Shown in pieces: positions 36,246-45,504 of a stretch of 64,000 nt of DNA; positions within the stretch are counted from its first letter, which is position 1; every line of letters begins with the position of its first letter. The stretch comes from JAADEM01 sp965371855 (GTDB taxonomy: Bacteria; Bacteroidota; Bacteroidia; Bacteroidales; Marinilabiliaceae). The notes beneath the pieces are model-generated. The model was given only the letters and a program-made list of their open reading frames with translations, ran no database searches and had not been told where the DNA came from. The stretch is from contig CBDUZZ010000013.1 in NCBI GenBank assembly GCA_965371855.1, positions 7,479-71,478 of the forward strand, read 5' to 3'. The translations under genes were made by a program, and so were the position numbers.

Positions 36246-37610
36246 ATGACCAACCAGGCCATATTAAACTTAATTGCGAAAGGCGAAGGGATTGAAGTCG
36301 AATTCAAATCCTCCTTTAATGCGGAAGTGATTGTATCTCTGGTTGCTTTTGCTAATACGAAAGGAGGAACAGTATTTATTGGGGTGTCTGATATTGGTGA
36401 GAGAACCGGAGTTCAGTTAGGAAAAGAAACAATTGCAAACTGGGCAAATGAAATTAAGAACAAAACTGCCCCTGTTATTATTCCCGATATTGAGGTTATA
36501 AGAATAAACAACAAGGAGATTGCTTGCATTTCAATCAACGAATACCCCGTAAAACCTGTTTCGGTAAAAGGACGGTATTACAAACGGGTAGGCAACTCAA
36601 ACCACCTTCTGACAGTTTCTGAAGTGGTTGACTTACATTTGGCATCTTTAAACACAAGTTGGGACTCTTTCCCGGATCCGGTGCATACAATGGACGACAT
36701 CTCACTAGACAAAGTACAAGGTGCGATTGACATGATGCGATTGAATCATTTATCAGTCAGTGAAGACCCTTTGTCATTCATGATTAAGTATGACCTGCTT
36801 CGTGATAATAAATTGACTAATGCAGCTTACCTTCTGTTTAAGAAACAGGATTCTATCACTTCTACCATTGAGTTGGGAAGATTCCAGAATGAAATAACCA
36901 TTAAAGATTCAGTGCGCTCAAAGAGTGATGTAATTGCCCAGATAGAGGATGTAATTGACTTTGTAAAGAAACACATTAATAAAGAAGTCATTATCACTGG
37001 TGAGGCAAGAAACAAGCAGGTATGGCAATATCCCCTGGAAGCCATACGGGAAATTGTCATTAATATGATTATTCACCGCGACTACCGGGCATCATCCGAT
37101 TCTATCGTTAAAATATTTAATGATCGGATAGAGTTTTATAACCCGGGTCGCTTACCAGATTCAATCACCATTTCTGACTTACTTAGTAACAACTATCGAT
37201 CCACACCCCGTAACAAAGTGCTTGCTGACTTATGCAAAGACATGGGATTGATTGAGAAGTACGGTTCAGGTATACGACGAATTATAGATATCTTTCGGGA
37301 TGCAGGCTTGCCCAAACCAGCGTTTAAAAACATATCAGATGGTTTCATGGTGACTGTATTTGGGAGTGTCACAGAAAATGTCACAGAAAATGTCACTGAA
37401 AATGTCACTGAAAATGTCACTGAAAACAGACACCAATTAATTATTTCACTCATTGAAAAAAATCCAACAATCACTATTGATGAATTATCCCTTAAGATCA
37501 ATGTGAACCGAAGAACCATATTAAGAGACATGGATAAACTTAAAACACTTCATATTGTGAAAAGAATTGGCTCCGATAAAGGTGGGCATTGGGAAGTAGT
37601 AGATAAATAG
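36246..37610 (+). CDS. AlbA_2-domain ATP-binding transcriptional regulator
   Basis: 454 residues. N-terminal Schlafen/AlbA_2 domain (about 10-125, EGIEVEFKSSFN, VVAFANTKGGTVFIGVSD-like segment), a middle HATPase_c_4-like domain (EIVINMIIHRDYRASSDSIV, DRIEFYNPGRLPDSI), a run of VTEN repeats and a C-terminal winged helix (ITIDELSLKINVNRRTILRDMD). Proteins of this build are predicted regulators, often found near mobile or accessory loci. It lies between wzz and the nonulosonic acid genes with ~220-260 base gaps, so it may be a later arrival or a local regulator; neither is proven. Confidence 0.85.
   Translation: MTNQAILNLIAKGEGIEVEFKSSFNAEVIVSLVAFANTKGGTVFIGVSDIGERTGVQLGKETIANWANEIKNKTAPVIIPDIEVIRINNKEIACISINEYPVKPVSVKGRYYKRVGNSNHLLTVSEVVDLHLASLNTSWDSFPDPVHTMDDISLDKVQGAIDMMRLNHLSVSEDPLSFMIKYDLLRDNKLTNAAYLLFKKQDSITSTIELGRFQNEITIKDSVRSKSDVIAQIEDVIDFVKKHINKEVIITGEARNKQVWQYPLEAIREIVINMIIHRDYRASSDSIVKIFNDRIEFYNPGRLPDSITISDLLSNNYRSTPRNKVLADLCKDMGLIEKYGSGIRRIIDIFRDAGLPKPAFKNISDGFMVTVFGSVTENVTENVTENVTENVTENRHQLIISLIEKNPTITIDELSLKINVNRRTILRDMDKLKTLHIVKRIGSDKGGHWEVVDK
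37368..37427 (+). repeat. five tandem 12-bp repeats within the regulator gene
   Basis: Five contiguous copies of GTCACWGAAAAT, encoding VTEN each time, join the ATPase-like domain to the winged helix. The unit is a multiple of three, so copy number changes would lengthen or shorten the linker without breaking the frame. Confidence 0.9.
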
Positions 37611-37826
37611 AGCTACTCTTTTTAATGTGGATTTTTCTTACTTGACCGGAAAAGATGATAAGGGAGAGCTGCAAACAGCAAGATGAACTTTTTTTAGGAT
37701 GACAGTGAAACAAAAATCTTTTTTTTGAGTAAAAGAACCGGCTAAGGTAAAGGAGAGCTTTTTAAACGATAAGGTGTAATTATTTTCTTTAGAAGATGAT
37801 TATTGTATAATGTACAGTATTAATAT

Positions 37827-39008
37827 ATGTTAGATTTAATTGGTAGAGATAAAGAATTATTTACAGTAGATATCGAGAATCATCAGGATGAACTCAGGAG
37901 GATTGTTTCAACCTCGTCATTTCTAGTTATTGGAGGAGCAGGTTCTATTGGTCAGGCTGTTACAAAGGAGATATTTAAACGTAAACCACGTAAGCTACAT
38001 GTTGTAGATATCAGCGAAAACAACATGGTAGAACTGGTACGCGATATTCGTAGTTCATATGGATATATTGATGGTGATTTTCAGACATTTGCTTTGGATA
38101 TTGGCTCTGTTGAATATGATGCTTTTATTGAGGCCGATGGGAAGTATGATTACGTATTAAACCTTTCTGCCTTAAAACACGTGCGAAGTGAAAAAGATCC
38201 TTTTACACTTATGCGCATGATTGATGTTAATGTGTTTAATACAGATAAAACAATAGCACAATCAATTGAAAAAGGTACTAGAAAATATTTTTGTGTATCT
38301 ACTGATAAAGCAGCAAACCCTGTCAATATGATGGGTGCTTCAAAACGTATCATGGAAATGTTTTTAATGCGCCGAAGTGAAGAGATTATTATCTCTACAG
38401 CAAGGTTTGCAAATGTTGCTTTTTCTGATGGATCTTTATTGCATGGGTTTAATCAACGTATTCAAAAGCAGCAACCCATTGTTGCGCCCAAGGATATTAA
38501 GAGGTACTTTGTAATACCAAAGGAGTCAGGAGAACTATGCTTAATGTCGTGTATTTTTGGTGAAAATCGAGATATTTTTTTTCCAAAGTTAAATGAACAA
38601 CTCCATTTAATTACATTTTCGGAAATAGCGATTAAATATCTTAAGAAGATGGGCTATGAACCATATTTATGCGACTCTGAAGATGAAGCAAGGACATTAG
38701 TGAAATCTTTACCTAAAGAAGGAAAATGGCCATGCTTATTCTTGGATAGTGATACAACCGGTGAAAAGGACTTTGAGGAATTCTTTACCGAAAATGAATT
38801 GCTTGATCTAAATCGGTTTAAAAATATCGGGATTATTAAAAATGAACCTATTTATGACGATAATAAATTAGGCTATTTTGAGACCGAGATTAAACGTTAT
38901 AAATCTTTACGTCGTTGGTTGAAACAGGATTTATTGGGCTTATTTCATACCATGATTCCAGGTTTTGGCCATAAAGAAACAGGTAAGTATCTGGATTCAA
39001 AAATGTAA
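37827..39008 (+). CDS. CapD-like NDP-N-acetylhexosamine 4,6-dehydratase (LegB role)
   Basis: 393 residues. Extended SDR with the nucleotide motif VIGGAGSIGQAV (about 33-44), KHVRSEKDP and the SxDK catalytic region CVSTDKAANPVNMMGASKR. It lacks the N-terminal membrane domain of large CapD proteins. It should make the 4-keto-6-deoxy intermediate from an NDP-GlcNAc, the first step toward legionaminic-type acids; whether it uses GDP or UDP sugar is not visible. It is 19 bases before the LegC-type aminotransferase. The C-terminal ~110 residues are an extra region. The gap 37611-37826 shows no feature I can identify. Confidence 0.83.
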   Translation: MLDLIGRDKELFTVDIENHQDELRRIVSTSSFLVIGGAGSIGQAVTKEIFKRKPRKLHVVDISENNMVELVRDIRSSYGYIDGDFQTFALDIGSVEYDAFIEADGKYDYVLNLSALKHVRSEKDPFTLMRMIDVNVFNTDKTIAQSIEKGTRKYFCVSTDKAANPVNMMGASKRIMEMFLMRRSEEIIISTARFANVAFSDGSLLHGFNQRIQKQQPIVAPKDIKRYFVIPKESGELCLMSCIFGENRDIFFPKLNEQLHLITFSEIAIKYLKKMGYEPYLCDSEDEARTLVKSLPKEGKWPCLFLDSDTTGEKDFEEFFTENELLDLNRFKNIGIIKNEPIYDDNKLGYFETEIKRYKSLRRWLKQDLLGLFHTMIPGFGHKETGKYLDSKM

Positions 39009-39027
39009 TAATCCTACTATTGAACGC

Positions 39028-40179
39028 ATGGTAAAATTTCAAAATGTAATAAATAAAATCAGGGAAATTTACAATGAACCTGATGCTTTCATTCCTTTGC
39101 ATGCTCCGGTATTTTTAGGAAATGAAAAAAAATACCTGATTGAATGTATCGATTCGACATTTGTATCCAGTGTTGGAAAGTTTGTAGACAGATTTGAAGA
39201 AGATATTGCCACCTATACAGGAGCGAAGAAAGCTGTAGTTTGTGTAAATGGAACAAATGCTCTTCATTTGGCATTGGAATTGGTCGGAGTTGAAAGTGAT
39301 GATGAAGTTATTACGCAAGCTTTGACTTTTATTGCGACTGCAAATGCTATTTCTTATTGTGGTGCACATCCTGTTTTTTTAGATGTAGATAAAGATACAT
39401 TAGGCTTATCTCCTGTTGCGGTGAAGAAATGGTTAGATGCCAATGCAGAGATGAAAGAAGGGGTTTGTTTTAATAAGAATACAGGAAGGCGAATTAAGGC
39501 ATGTGTTCCTATGCATACATTCGGACATCCTGTTCGTATAGATGAATTGATTCAGGTGTGTAAAGAATATCATTTGGAGTTAGTTGAGGATGCTGCTGAA
39601 AGTTTGGGTAGTTTTTATAAAGGTAAACATACAGGTACCTTTGGTAAGATTGGGGTATTGAGTTTTAATGGCAATAAAACGATTACCACAGGAGGAGGTG
39701 GTATGCTATTGTTTAATGATGTTGAATTGGCGAAAAGAGCTAAGCATTTAACAACTCAGGCGAAGCTACCTCATAAATGGGAGTTTAGTCACAATGATAT
39801 AGGCTATAACTACAGAATGCCTAATTTGAATGCAGCAGTAGGTTGTGCGCAATTGGAGCAAATTGACACAATATTATCAAGCAAAAGGGAAACCTTTGAG
39901 CAATATCAATCTTTTTTCAAAGAACTAAATATTGAGTTTGTAACAGAACCAAAGTATAGTACATCCAACTATTGGTTGAATGCGATTATTTTGCCTGATA
40001 AAGATAAACGCAATGAATTTTTGACTGTTACAAATGAAAACGGTGTAATGACTCGACCTATCTGGAACTTAATGAGTAAATTACCAATGTTCGAAAATGC
40101 TCAGAAAGATGAGTTGCATAATTCGATTTGGTTGGAACAACGAGTAGTGAATATTCCAAGTAGTGTAATTATAAAATAA
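39028..40179 (+). CDS. legC: LegC-family PLP aminotransferase (DegT/DnrJ/EryC1)
   Basis: 383 residues from the ATG at 39028, which follows the dehydratase stop by 19 bases (the longer frame would overlap it). Motifs: PVFLGNEKKYLIECIDSTFV and SSVGKFVDRFE, VVCVNGTNALHLALEL, EDAAESLGSFYKGKHTG, and the PLP lysine in LSFNGNKTITTGGGGML. It aminates the 4-keto sugar nucleotide. The LSSVGK-type start is characteristic of the LegC family. Confidence 0.88.
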   Translation: MVKFQNVINKIREIYNEPDAFIPLHAPVFLGNEKKYLIECIDSTFVSSVGKFVDRFEEDIATYTGAKKAVVCVNGTNALHLALELVGVESDDEVITQALTFIATANAISYCGAHPVFLDVDKDTLGLSPVAVKKWLDANAEMKEGVCFNKNTGRRIKACVPMHTFGHPVRIDELIQVCKEYHLELVEDAAESLGSFYKGKHTGTFGKIGVLSFNGNKTITTGGGGMLLFNDVELAKRAKHLTTQAKLPHKWEFSHNDIGYNYRMPNLNAAVGCAQLEQIDTILSSKRETFEQYQSFFKELNIEFVTEPKYSTSNYWLNAIILPDKDKRNEFLTVTNENGVMTRPIWNLMSKLPMFENAQKDELHNSIWLEQRVVNIPSSVIIK

Positions 40180-40184
40180 ATAAA

Positions 40185-40418
40185 ATGAGTGTATCTGAAA
40201 AAGTTATTTCAATTATCGCTGAGAAAGTAGGTGTAGAGAAAGAAGAAATTAATGATGAAACTGCTATAGGTGATTTTCCAAAATGGGATTCGCTAGGGCA
40301 CTTGGTGATTATTGCGGCAATTGAGGAAGAATTCAAGTTCAAATTCGACCCTGAAGAGTTAATGGATTTGGAAGACGTTGGGGATATATTAGAATCAGTA
40401 GAGGAACGAATGAAATAA
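40185..40418 (+). CDS. acyl carrier protein
   Basis: 77 residues, acidic, with the phosphopantetheine serine in KWDSLGHLVII. The usual helix pattern (EKVISIIAEKVGV, FKFDPEELMDLEDVGDIL) is seen. Starts 5 bases after the aminotransferase stop and precedes an adenylating ligase by 11 bases, so it is the probable carrier for the acyl group handled by the next genes rather than the housekeeping ACP. Confidence 0.9.
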   Translation: MSVSEKVISIIAEKVGVEKEEINDETAIGDFPKWDSLGHLVIIAAIEEEFKFKFDPEELMDLEDVGDILESVEERMK

Positions 40419-40429
40419 GATTGAAAAAC

Positions 40430-41878
40430 ATGATTTCCGTAATAGAACAGATTTTTCTTAGGAGTAAAAATACTCCTAAGAAAATTGCTATATTCGATGG
40501 TAAAAAAGAAGTAACATATCTTCAGCTTAAAGAGGCCATTTTAAATGCTAAATCATATTTGGAGAACTCCTTTCAGCTTAAGAAAAGTGATCGAATTATA
40601 TTAGCAGCTGATAAGAATGTAGAATTTATCTACTCTTATTTTGCAATTCATTTGATAGGTGCTATTGCTATTCCTGTCGCTGCAGATATAAACGAAGAAA
40701 GACTCTGTTTTATTATAGAAAACACAAAGACAAGATGCTTACTTGGATTAACATTGCAATCAGATTTATGTACTTCAGTTTCATTCTCTGAACTTAGAAA
40801 CTATGTTAGTTCCAATAATGCATTTAGTTTCCCGGAGTTAGATAATGTGGCAGATTTGCTATATACTACAGGTACTACCGGGGCACCCAAAGGAGTTCAG
40901 TTAAATCATAATAATCTGAAAGCAAGTGTTCGAAATATCAACTCATTTATTGGAAACCGGACAGAGGATGTTGAGCTTATCGCATTACCAATCAGTCACT
41001 CATTTGGATTGGGAAGAATTAGATGTGTTCTGGCAAAAGGGGGCACTGTTGTTCTGTTGGGCAGTTTTGTTAATGTGAAGAAATTCTATAGATTAATAAA
41101 AGAGCACCATGTGACCGGTCTGGCAATGGTACCTTCTGCCTGGAAGTTTTTAAAGAAAATGAGTGGAGATAGAATTTCTGATTTTCAAAACCAATTGAGG
41201 TATTTAGAATTTGGGAGTGCCTTTTTACCTATTGAGGATAAACAAGACCTAATGAATCTCCTTCCTCACACCAGAATCTGCATGCATTATGGGTTAACTG
41301 AAGCTTCACGGTCTTGTTTTATTGAGTTTCATGCAGAATCAGATAAATTGCATACAATAGGAAAAGCAAGTCCTAACGTTCAGGTAAAGATATTTAATGA
41401 AAAAGGAGACGAACTGGGTGTAGATGAAGAAGGAGAAATCTGTGTAAAAGGAGAGCATGTGCTGCAAACTTATTGGAAGCTTAAATCCAATAAGTGTTTT
41501 TTTGGGGATTACTTCAGAACAGGGGATTTAGGATATTTTGATGAATACGACTATATAGTATTAAGTGGGAGGTTAAAAGAAACTATTAATGTTGGAGGAA
41601 AGAAACTTAATCCTATAGAAGTTGAAAGTTACATAAATGAAATTGACGGCGTTGAAGAATCTGTTTGTATTGGGATTCCTGATAAGAATGGGGTGTTAGG
41701 AGAAGTAGTAAAGGCTTATGTCGTTAAGTCAGAATCTAAATTAGTATTCAAGGACATTCATACTGTTTTAGAAGAAAGGTTGGAAAATTATAAGGTTCCA
41801 GTTGAGTATGAGTGGATTGAAGAAGTGCCAAAAACGAAGTCTGGTAAAATACAACGTTTAAAATTAAAAAAGAAATAG
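40430..41878 (+). CDS. AMP-dependent acyl/amino-acyl ligase (adenylation enzyme)
   Basis: 482 residues from the ATG at 40430. ANL superfamily: P-loop LLYTTGTTGAPKGVQLNH, HYGLTEASRSCF, the hinge GDYFRTGDLGYFDEYDYIV and SGRLKETINVGGKKL, and the catalytic lysine in PKTKSGKIQRLKL. It activates a carboxylic acid and probably loads it on the carrier protein encoded just upstream. Substrate not predictable; no coenzyme A-specific feature stands out. Confidence 0.85.
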   Translation: MISVIEQIFLRSKNTPKKIAIFDGKKEVTYLQLKEAILNAKSYLENSFQLKKSDRIILAADKNVEFIYSYFAIHLIGAIAIPVAADINEERLCFIIENTKTRCLLGLTLQSDLCTSVSFSELRNYVSSNNAFSFPELDNVADLLYTTGTTGAPKGVQLNHNNLKASVRNINSFIGNRTEDVELIALPISHSFGLGRIRCVLAKGGTVVLLGSFVNVKKFYRLIKEHHVTGLAMVPSAWKFLKKMSGDRISDFQNQLRYLEFGSAFLPIEDKQDLMNLLPHTRICMHYGLTEASRSCFIEFHAESDKLHTIGKASPNVQVKIFNEKGDELGVDEEGEICVKGEHVLQTYWKLKSNKCFFGDYFRTGDLGYFDEYDYIVLSGRLKETINVGGKKLNPIEVESYINEIDGVEESVCIGIPDKNGVLGEVVKAYVVKSESKLVFKDIHTVLEERLENYKVPVEYEWIEEVPKTKSGKIQRLKLKKK

Positions 41879-41879
41879 G

Positions 41880-43016
41880 ATGTGGATACCACAAACTTTA
41901 TATAGTAAATTTGTTTTAAAACAACCTCATATTCTTTTTGGTGATAATGCAATCGCCGGGCTGAAAACTTATCCGACATCTAAACTTGCTGTTATTCACG
42001 GCTCAGGATTAAGTGATGAACTAAAAGAATTAGTCGAGAAATCCAGCTCTGCTTTTTCAATAAAGTTTATAAAAAAATCCTGGTCAGATGAGCCTACTTT
42101 TAAGGACTTTAAGGAAAGTTTAAAGCAGATAGAAGAATTCAAACCAGATGTGATACTTGCCATTGGAGGAGGAAGTGTAATTGATGGTGCCAAGATATTA
42201 AGGTGTCTTTATGAGTTTCCTTATTTTGATATTAAATCCAATAACTTCTCCTTACTTGAGTGGAGTACCAAATTTGTTGCACTTCCTACAACTATAGGAA
42301 GTGGCTCTGAATTATCTTCTGCTGCTGTATTGATTAATGAAGAAAAGTTAACTAAAGAGTTTGTTGTTTCCCATTCATTCATTCCGGAGATTGTAGTGTT
42401 TGATTATGCTTTTCTTGAAAGTGCACCCCAAAAAGTATTACTGCTTTCATGTATTGATGCTCTAGCTCATTTGGTTGAAGGATATGTGTCAAATGTTGAC
42501 AATGAATTAGTCAATATTTATGCTGAAAAGGCTCTTGTTCTTATAGCCGAAAATTATAAAGGTGTATTAGAGTCGGATAAAAACTCAATTTTGAACCTTC
42601 AGTTAGCTGCTTATTTTGCTGGGCTGGTACAAAATCACTGTATCGTTGGTGCATGTCATGCGATTGCTCATCAATTAGGTGCAATGAACTACCCTCATGC
42701 CCTTGGGATTGCTCTAGTTTTGCCTGAAGTAATAAAAACAAATGCTCTTGATAAGGAGACCTCACATAAATACGAAAAACTTGCCAAATTTTCAGGAGTT
42801 GGAGAGTCTTCTGAAGATATTATAATTTTAATAGAGAATATAAAGGCTGAAATCGCCTTGGAAAAAGAAGAGGCAACTTTTCGGACAGATTTAGGCAAGT
42901 TATTTGGAAGTGAGTCATTCTATGAGAATATTATAAATGATAAGGGAGGGCAAGGTAATCCTGTAGTTATTGATAAAGCTTATATAGACACTGTTTTGAA
43001 GTCACTAATGGTATGA
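41880..43016 (+). CDS. iron-containing alcohol dehydrogenase
   Basis: 378 residues. Rossmann-like N-domain with ILAIGGGSVIDGAKIL and PTTIGSGSELSSAAV; metal ligands appear to be D193 and H197 (CIDALAHLVEG), H260 (GACHAIAHQLGA) and H273 (NYPHALG). It reduces an aldehyde or oxidises an alcohol with NAD(P). Its stop overlaps the start of the LuxE-LuxC gene (ATGA), which fits reduction of the aldehyde made by that protein. Confidence 0.87.
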   Translation: MWIPQTLYSKFVLKQPHILFGDNAIAGLKTYPTSKLAVIHGSGLSDELKELVEKSSSAFSIKFIKKSWSDEPTFKDFKESLKQIEEFKPDVILAIGGGSVIDGAKILRCLYEFPYFDIKSNNFSLLEWSTKFVALPTTIGSGSELSSAAVLINEEKLTKEFVVSHSFIPEIVVFDYAFLESAPQKVLLLSCIDALAHLVEGYVSNVDNELVNIYAEKALVLIAENYKGVLESDKNSILNLQLAAYFAGLVQNHCIVGACHAIAHQLGAMNYPHALGIALVLPEVIKTNALDKETSHKYEKLAKFSGVGESSEDIIILIENIKAEIALEKEEATFRTDLGKLFGSESFYENIINDKGGQGNPVVIDKAYIDTVLKSLMV

Positions 43017-45496
43017 AGGAAAAGAGTAAAGTAGATTTATTAATCGAAGCAACACCATATGAATTAAATAACTCTGAGAAGTCAGAGTTATTTGTTAACG
43101 CGCTTTCTGAAGAGTTATGTTATCATTATAATAACAACAATGAGTATAAGCAATTTTGTGATCGTAAAAATTTCGATCCGAATAAATTTAAGGGTAACCT
43201 TGAAGATATTCCCCCTGTTTCGGTAAGTGTATTTAAAGAAATGGGGCATAAATTGCGATCTGTCCCTGAATCTGAAATTAAAATATCATTACAATCATCT
43301 GCTACATCGGGAACTCCTAGTACCGTAGTTGTGGACAAAATTACCTCTAAGAGACAATCTAAGGTAATGGTCAAAGTAATGAAAGAATTTATTGGTGTTG
43401 AAAGAAAACCTTTTATTGTTGTAGATGTAAGTCCCAAGCCTGAGAATATTCACTTCTTAGGTGCGCGATACGCCGCTATTGGTGGATATTTGAATTTTGC
43501 AAGTAAAGTTGAATATGCTTTAAATTTAAATAATAACAATCTGGCACATTTTAGGCTTGATGCAGTGAAAAAATTTGTCAGAGAACAAACGCAAGCAGAG
43601 CCAATGATTGTATTTGGATTCACCTATGTTTTGTTTTCACATGTTGTTAAAGAGCTTAATGCGCTAAATATCAGGTTGAATTTGCCCAAGGGGTCAAAAG
43701 TCATTCATATTGGGGGATGGAAGAAACTTGAATCAGAAAAGATAAGCAAGGAGAAATTCAATGAACTAGTATCCACTGTTTTTGGGATTGAGGAGACGGA
43801 TGTTATAGATATTTACGGCTTTACTGAGCAGATGGGATTGAATTACCCAGATTGTGAATGTGGTTATAAACATGTTCCTGCTTACTCTGAAGTACTGGTC
43901 AGAGATCCTGCCACCCGAGATGTCCTACCTGCAGGGAAGGAAGGTGCTTTGCAATTCATCTCACCCATTCAGCATTCATACCCTGGAAATGTTGTTCTGA
44001 CAGATGATTTAGGGGTAATAAATCAAGATCCTTGTCCTTTTAACAGAAAAGGAACTAGATTCAAGATACTCGGAAGGTTGAAGAAAGCTGAAGTTAGAGG
44101 GTGTGGAGACATCTTATCCAGTAAGTTGAAGTTTAGTGATGTGAGTATTAAAGATAATTTGTCAGGATCCGATAAACTGCAAGTTCTGTTTTGGAGAAAC
44201 GCATCAGTTGAAGAAAGCCTTTCTGATGAGAAAAAGTTGCAATTTGTCATTGATCAACTAAAGGAAAGGCAAAAATGGCTAAATAATCAGCCGATTGATG
44301 CATTAATTGGTTTAATTGGTGAAGTTTCCAAGAAATGGATGAATCCAAAAGGAGAGCTATTGAAACTGAAAGATAAAGGACTTTCCTTTTTAGCAAGTTG
44401 GTCACAACCTGAACATATTAATAGAATAGCCACTTTAGGATTGAGAGGGGACAGACACCATATTGAATCATTCTTGAGTTTTGGCGAGTCAAGAAAGCAA
44501 TTTCTAAAAGCTAATTCAAGAGGGCTAGTAGCCCATTGGTTAGCTGGTAATGTTCAGGTTTTAGGTATGTTTGCATTAATTCAATGTATTCTGACTAAGA
44601 ATGTAAATATTCTGAAGATTTCCTCTAATGATGATGGTGTATTTTCTGATCTTCTGGCGGGTTTTGAAGATGTTGAATTTACAACTCCAGGTGGATTTAA
44701 TATAAAAGGAAATGAGCTTCTGCAAACTATTGCCATTGTATATTTTTCTTCCGCCAATAAGAAGATGGGAGAATTAATGTCCAAAGAGGCGGAAGCAAGA
44801 ATTGCTTGGGGTGGTAGAAGTGCCGTTCAAGCTGTTGCACAATATCCTTCTAAATTTGATACGGAAGATATTATATTTGGCCCTAAACTATCTTTCTCAG
44901 TTATTTCGAAAGATATGCTGCTCACAGAAAGAAAGGCTAAAAAGTTAGCACGAAAAGTATCTGTCGATGTAAGTATTTTTGATCAAACAGGGTGTGCGTC
45001 ACCTCATAATCTTTTCATAGAGAGTGGAGGCAACATATCACCCAGAGAATTTTGCAAATACCTTGCTGCATCTTTAGAGAAAACAACAATTCAAATTCCA
45101 AAAGGGGAAACAAGTGTAGAGCAGATTTCGGAAATTCATTCGATTCGAGGAGTTTATGACTTCAAAGGCGAAGTATTTGCAAGCCGGGATTCTACTTGGA
45201 CTGTATTATTTTCTGAGGAAGATGAATTAAATAAACCTATTTACTCAAGGGTTATCAATGTGAATCCTGTTCCATCCATTATGGATTGTTTAAAATATGT
45301 TGATGAGGATACTCAAACCATAGGAGTGGCTGCAAGTGGTGAAAAGGCTCTTGAATTTGCAACAAAAGCTGTGGAAGCTGGAGTAATGCGTTGTCCGGAG
45401 ATAGGAAGGATGCTTAACTTCGAATCACCCTGGGACGGAATTTTTATAATGGATCGTTTGGTAAGATGGTCTACCTTTGGAGGACCATTAGTATAG
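43013..45496 (+). CDS. fusion of LuxE-like acyl-protein synthetase and LuxC-like acyl reductase
   Basis: 827 residues. N-terminal half (about 20-375) resembles LuxE: SLQSSATSGTPSTVVVDK, VFGFTYVLFSHVVKEL, DVIDIYGFTEQMGLNYPDCE, and the acyl-accepting Cys364 in VRGCGDIL, the same kind of position as in bacterial luciferase acyl-protein synthetases. C-terminal half (about 420-827) is LuxC-like, with LVAHWLAGNVQVLGMFAL, IAWGGRSAVQAVAQYP and the nucleophile Cys661 in DQTGCASPHN. Together they would activate an acid and reduce the thioester to an aldehyde with NADPH. No luciferase genes are present. Overlaps the alcohol dehydrogenase stop by four bases. Confidence 0.88.
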   Translation: MKEKSKVDLLIEATPYELNNSEKSELFVNALSEELCYHYNNNNEYKQFCDRKNFDPNKFKGNLEDIPPVSVSVFKEMGHKLRSVPESEIKISLQSSATSGTPSTVVVDKITSKRQSKVMVKVMKEFIGVERKPFIVVDVSPKPENIHFLGARYAAIGGYLNFASKVEYALNLNNNNLAHFRLDAVKKFVREQTQAEPMIVFGFTYVLFSHVVKELNALNIRLNLPKGSKVIHIGGWKKLESEKISKEKFNELVSTVFGIEETDVIDIYGFTEQMGLNYPDCECGYKHVPAYSEVLVRDPATRDVLPAGKEGALQFISPIQHSYPGNVVLTDDLGVINQDPCPFNRKGTRFKILGRLKKAEVRGCGDILSSKLKFSDVSIKDNLSGSDKLQVLFWRNASVEESLSDEKKLQFVIDQLKERQKWLNNQPIDALIGLIGEVSKKWMNPKGELLKLKDKGLSFLASWSQPEHINRIATLGLRGDRHHIESFLSFGESRKQFLKANSRGLVAHWLAGNVQVLGMFALIQCILTKNVNILKISSNDDGVFSDLLAGFEDVEFTTPGGFNIKGNELLQTIAIVYFSSANKKMGELMSKEAEARIAWGGRSAVQAVAQYPSKFDTEDIIFGPKLSFSVISKDMLLTERKAKKLARKVSVDVSIFDQTGCASPHNLFIESGGNISPREFCKYLAASLEKTTIQIPKGETSVEQISEIHSIRGVYDFKGEVFASRDSTWTVLFSEEDELNKPIYSRVINVNPVPSIMDCLKYVDEDTQTIGVAASGEKALEFATKAVEAGVMRCPEIGRMLNFESPWDGIFIMDRLVRWSTFGGPLV

Positions 45497-45504
45497 CTTT
45501 ATTT

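Noticed and set aside
43013..45496. Bioluminescence operon
   Set aside because: Only LuxE- and LuxC-like parts are present; no luxA, luxB or luxD, and the neighbours are sugar genes.
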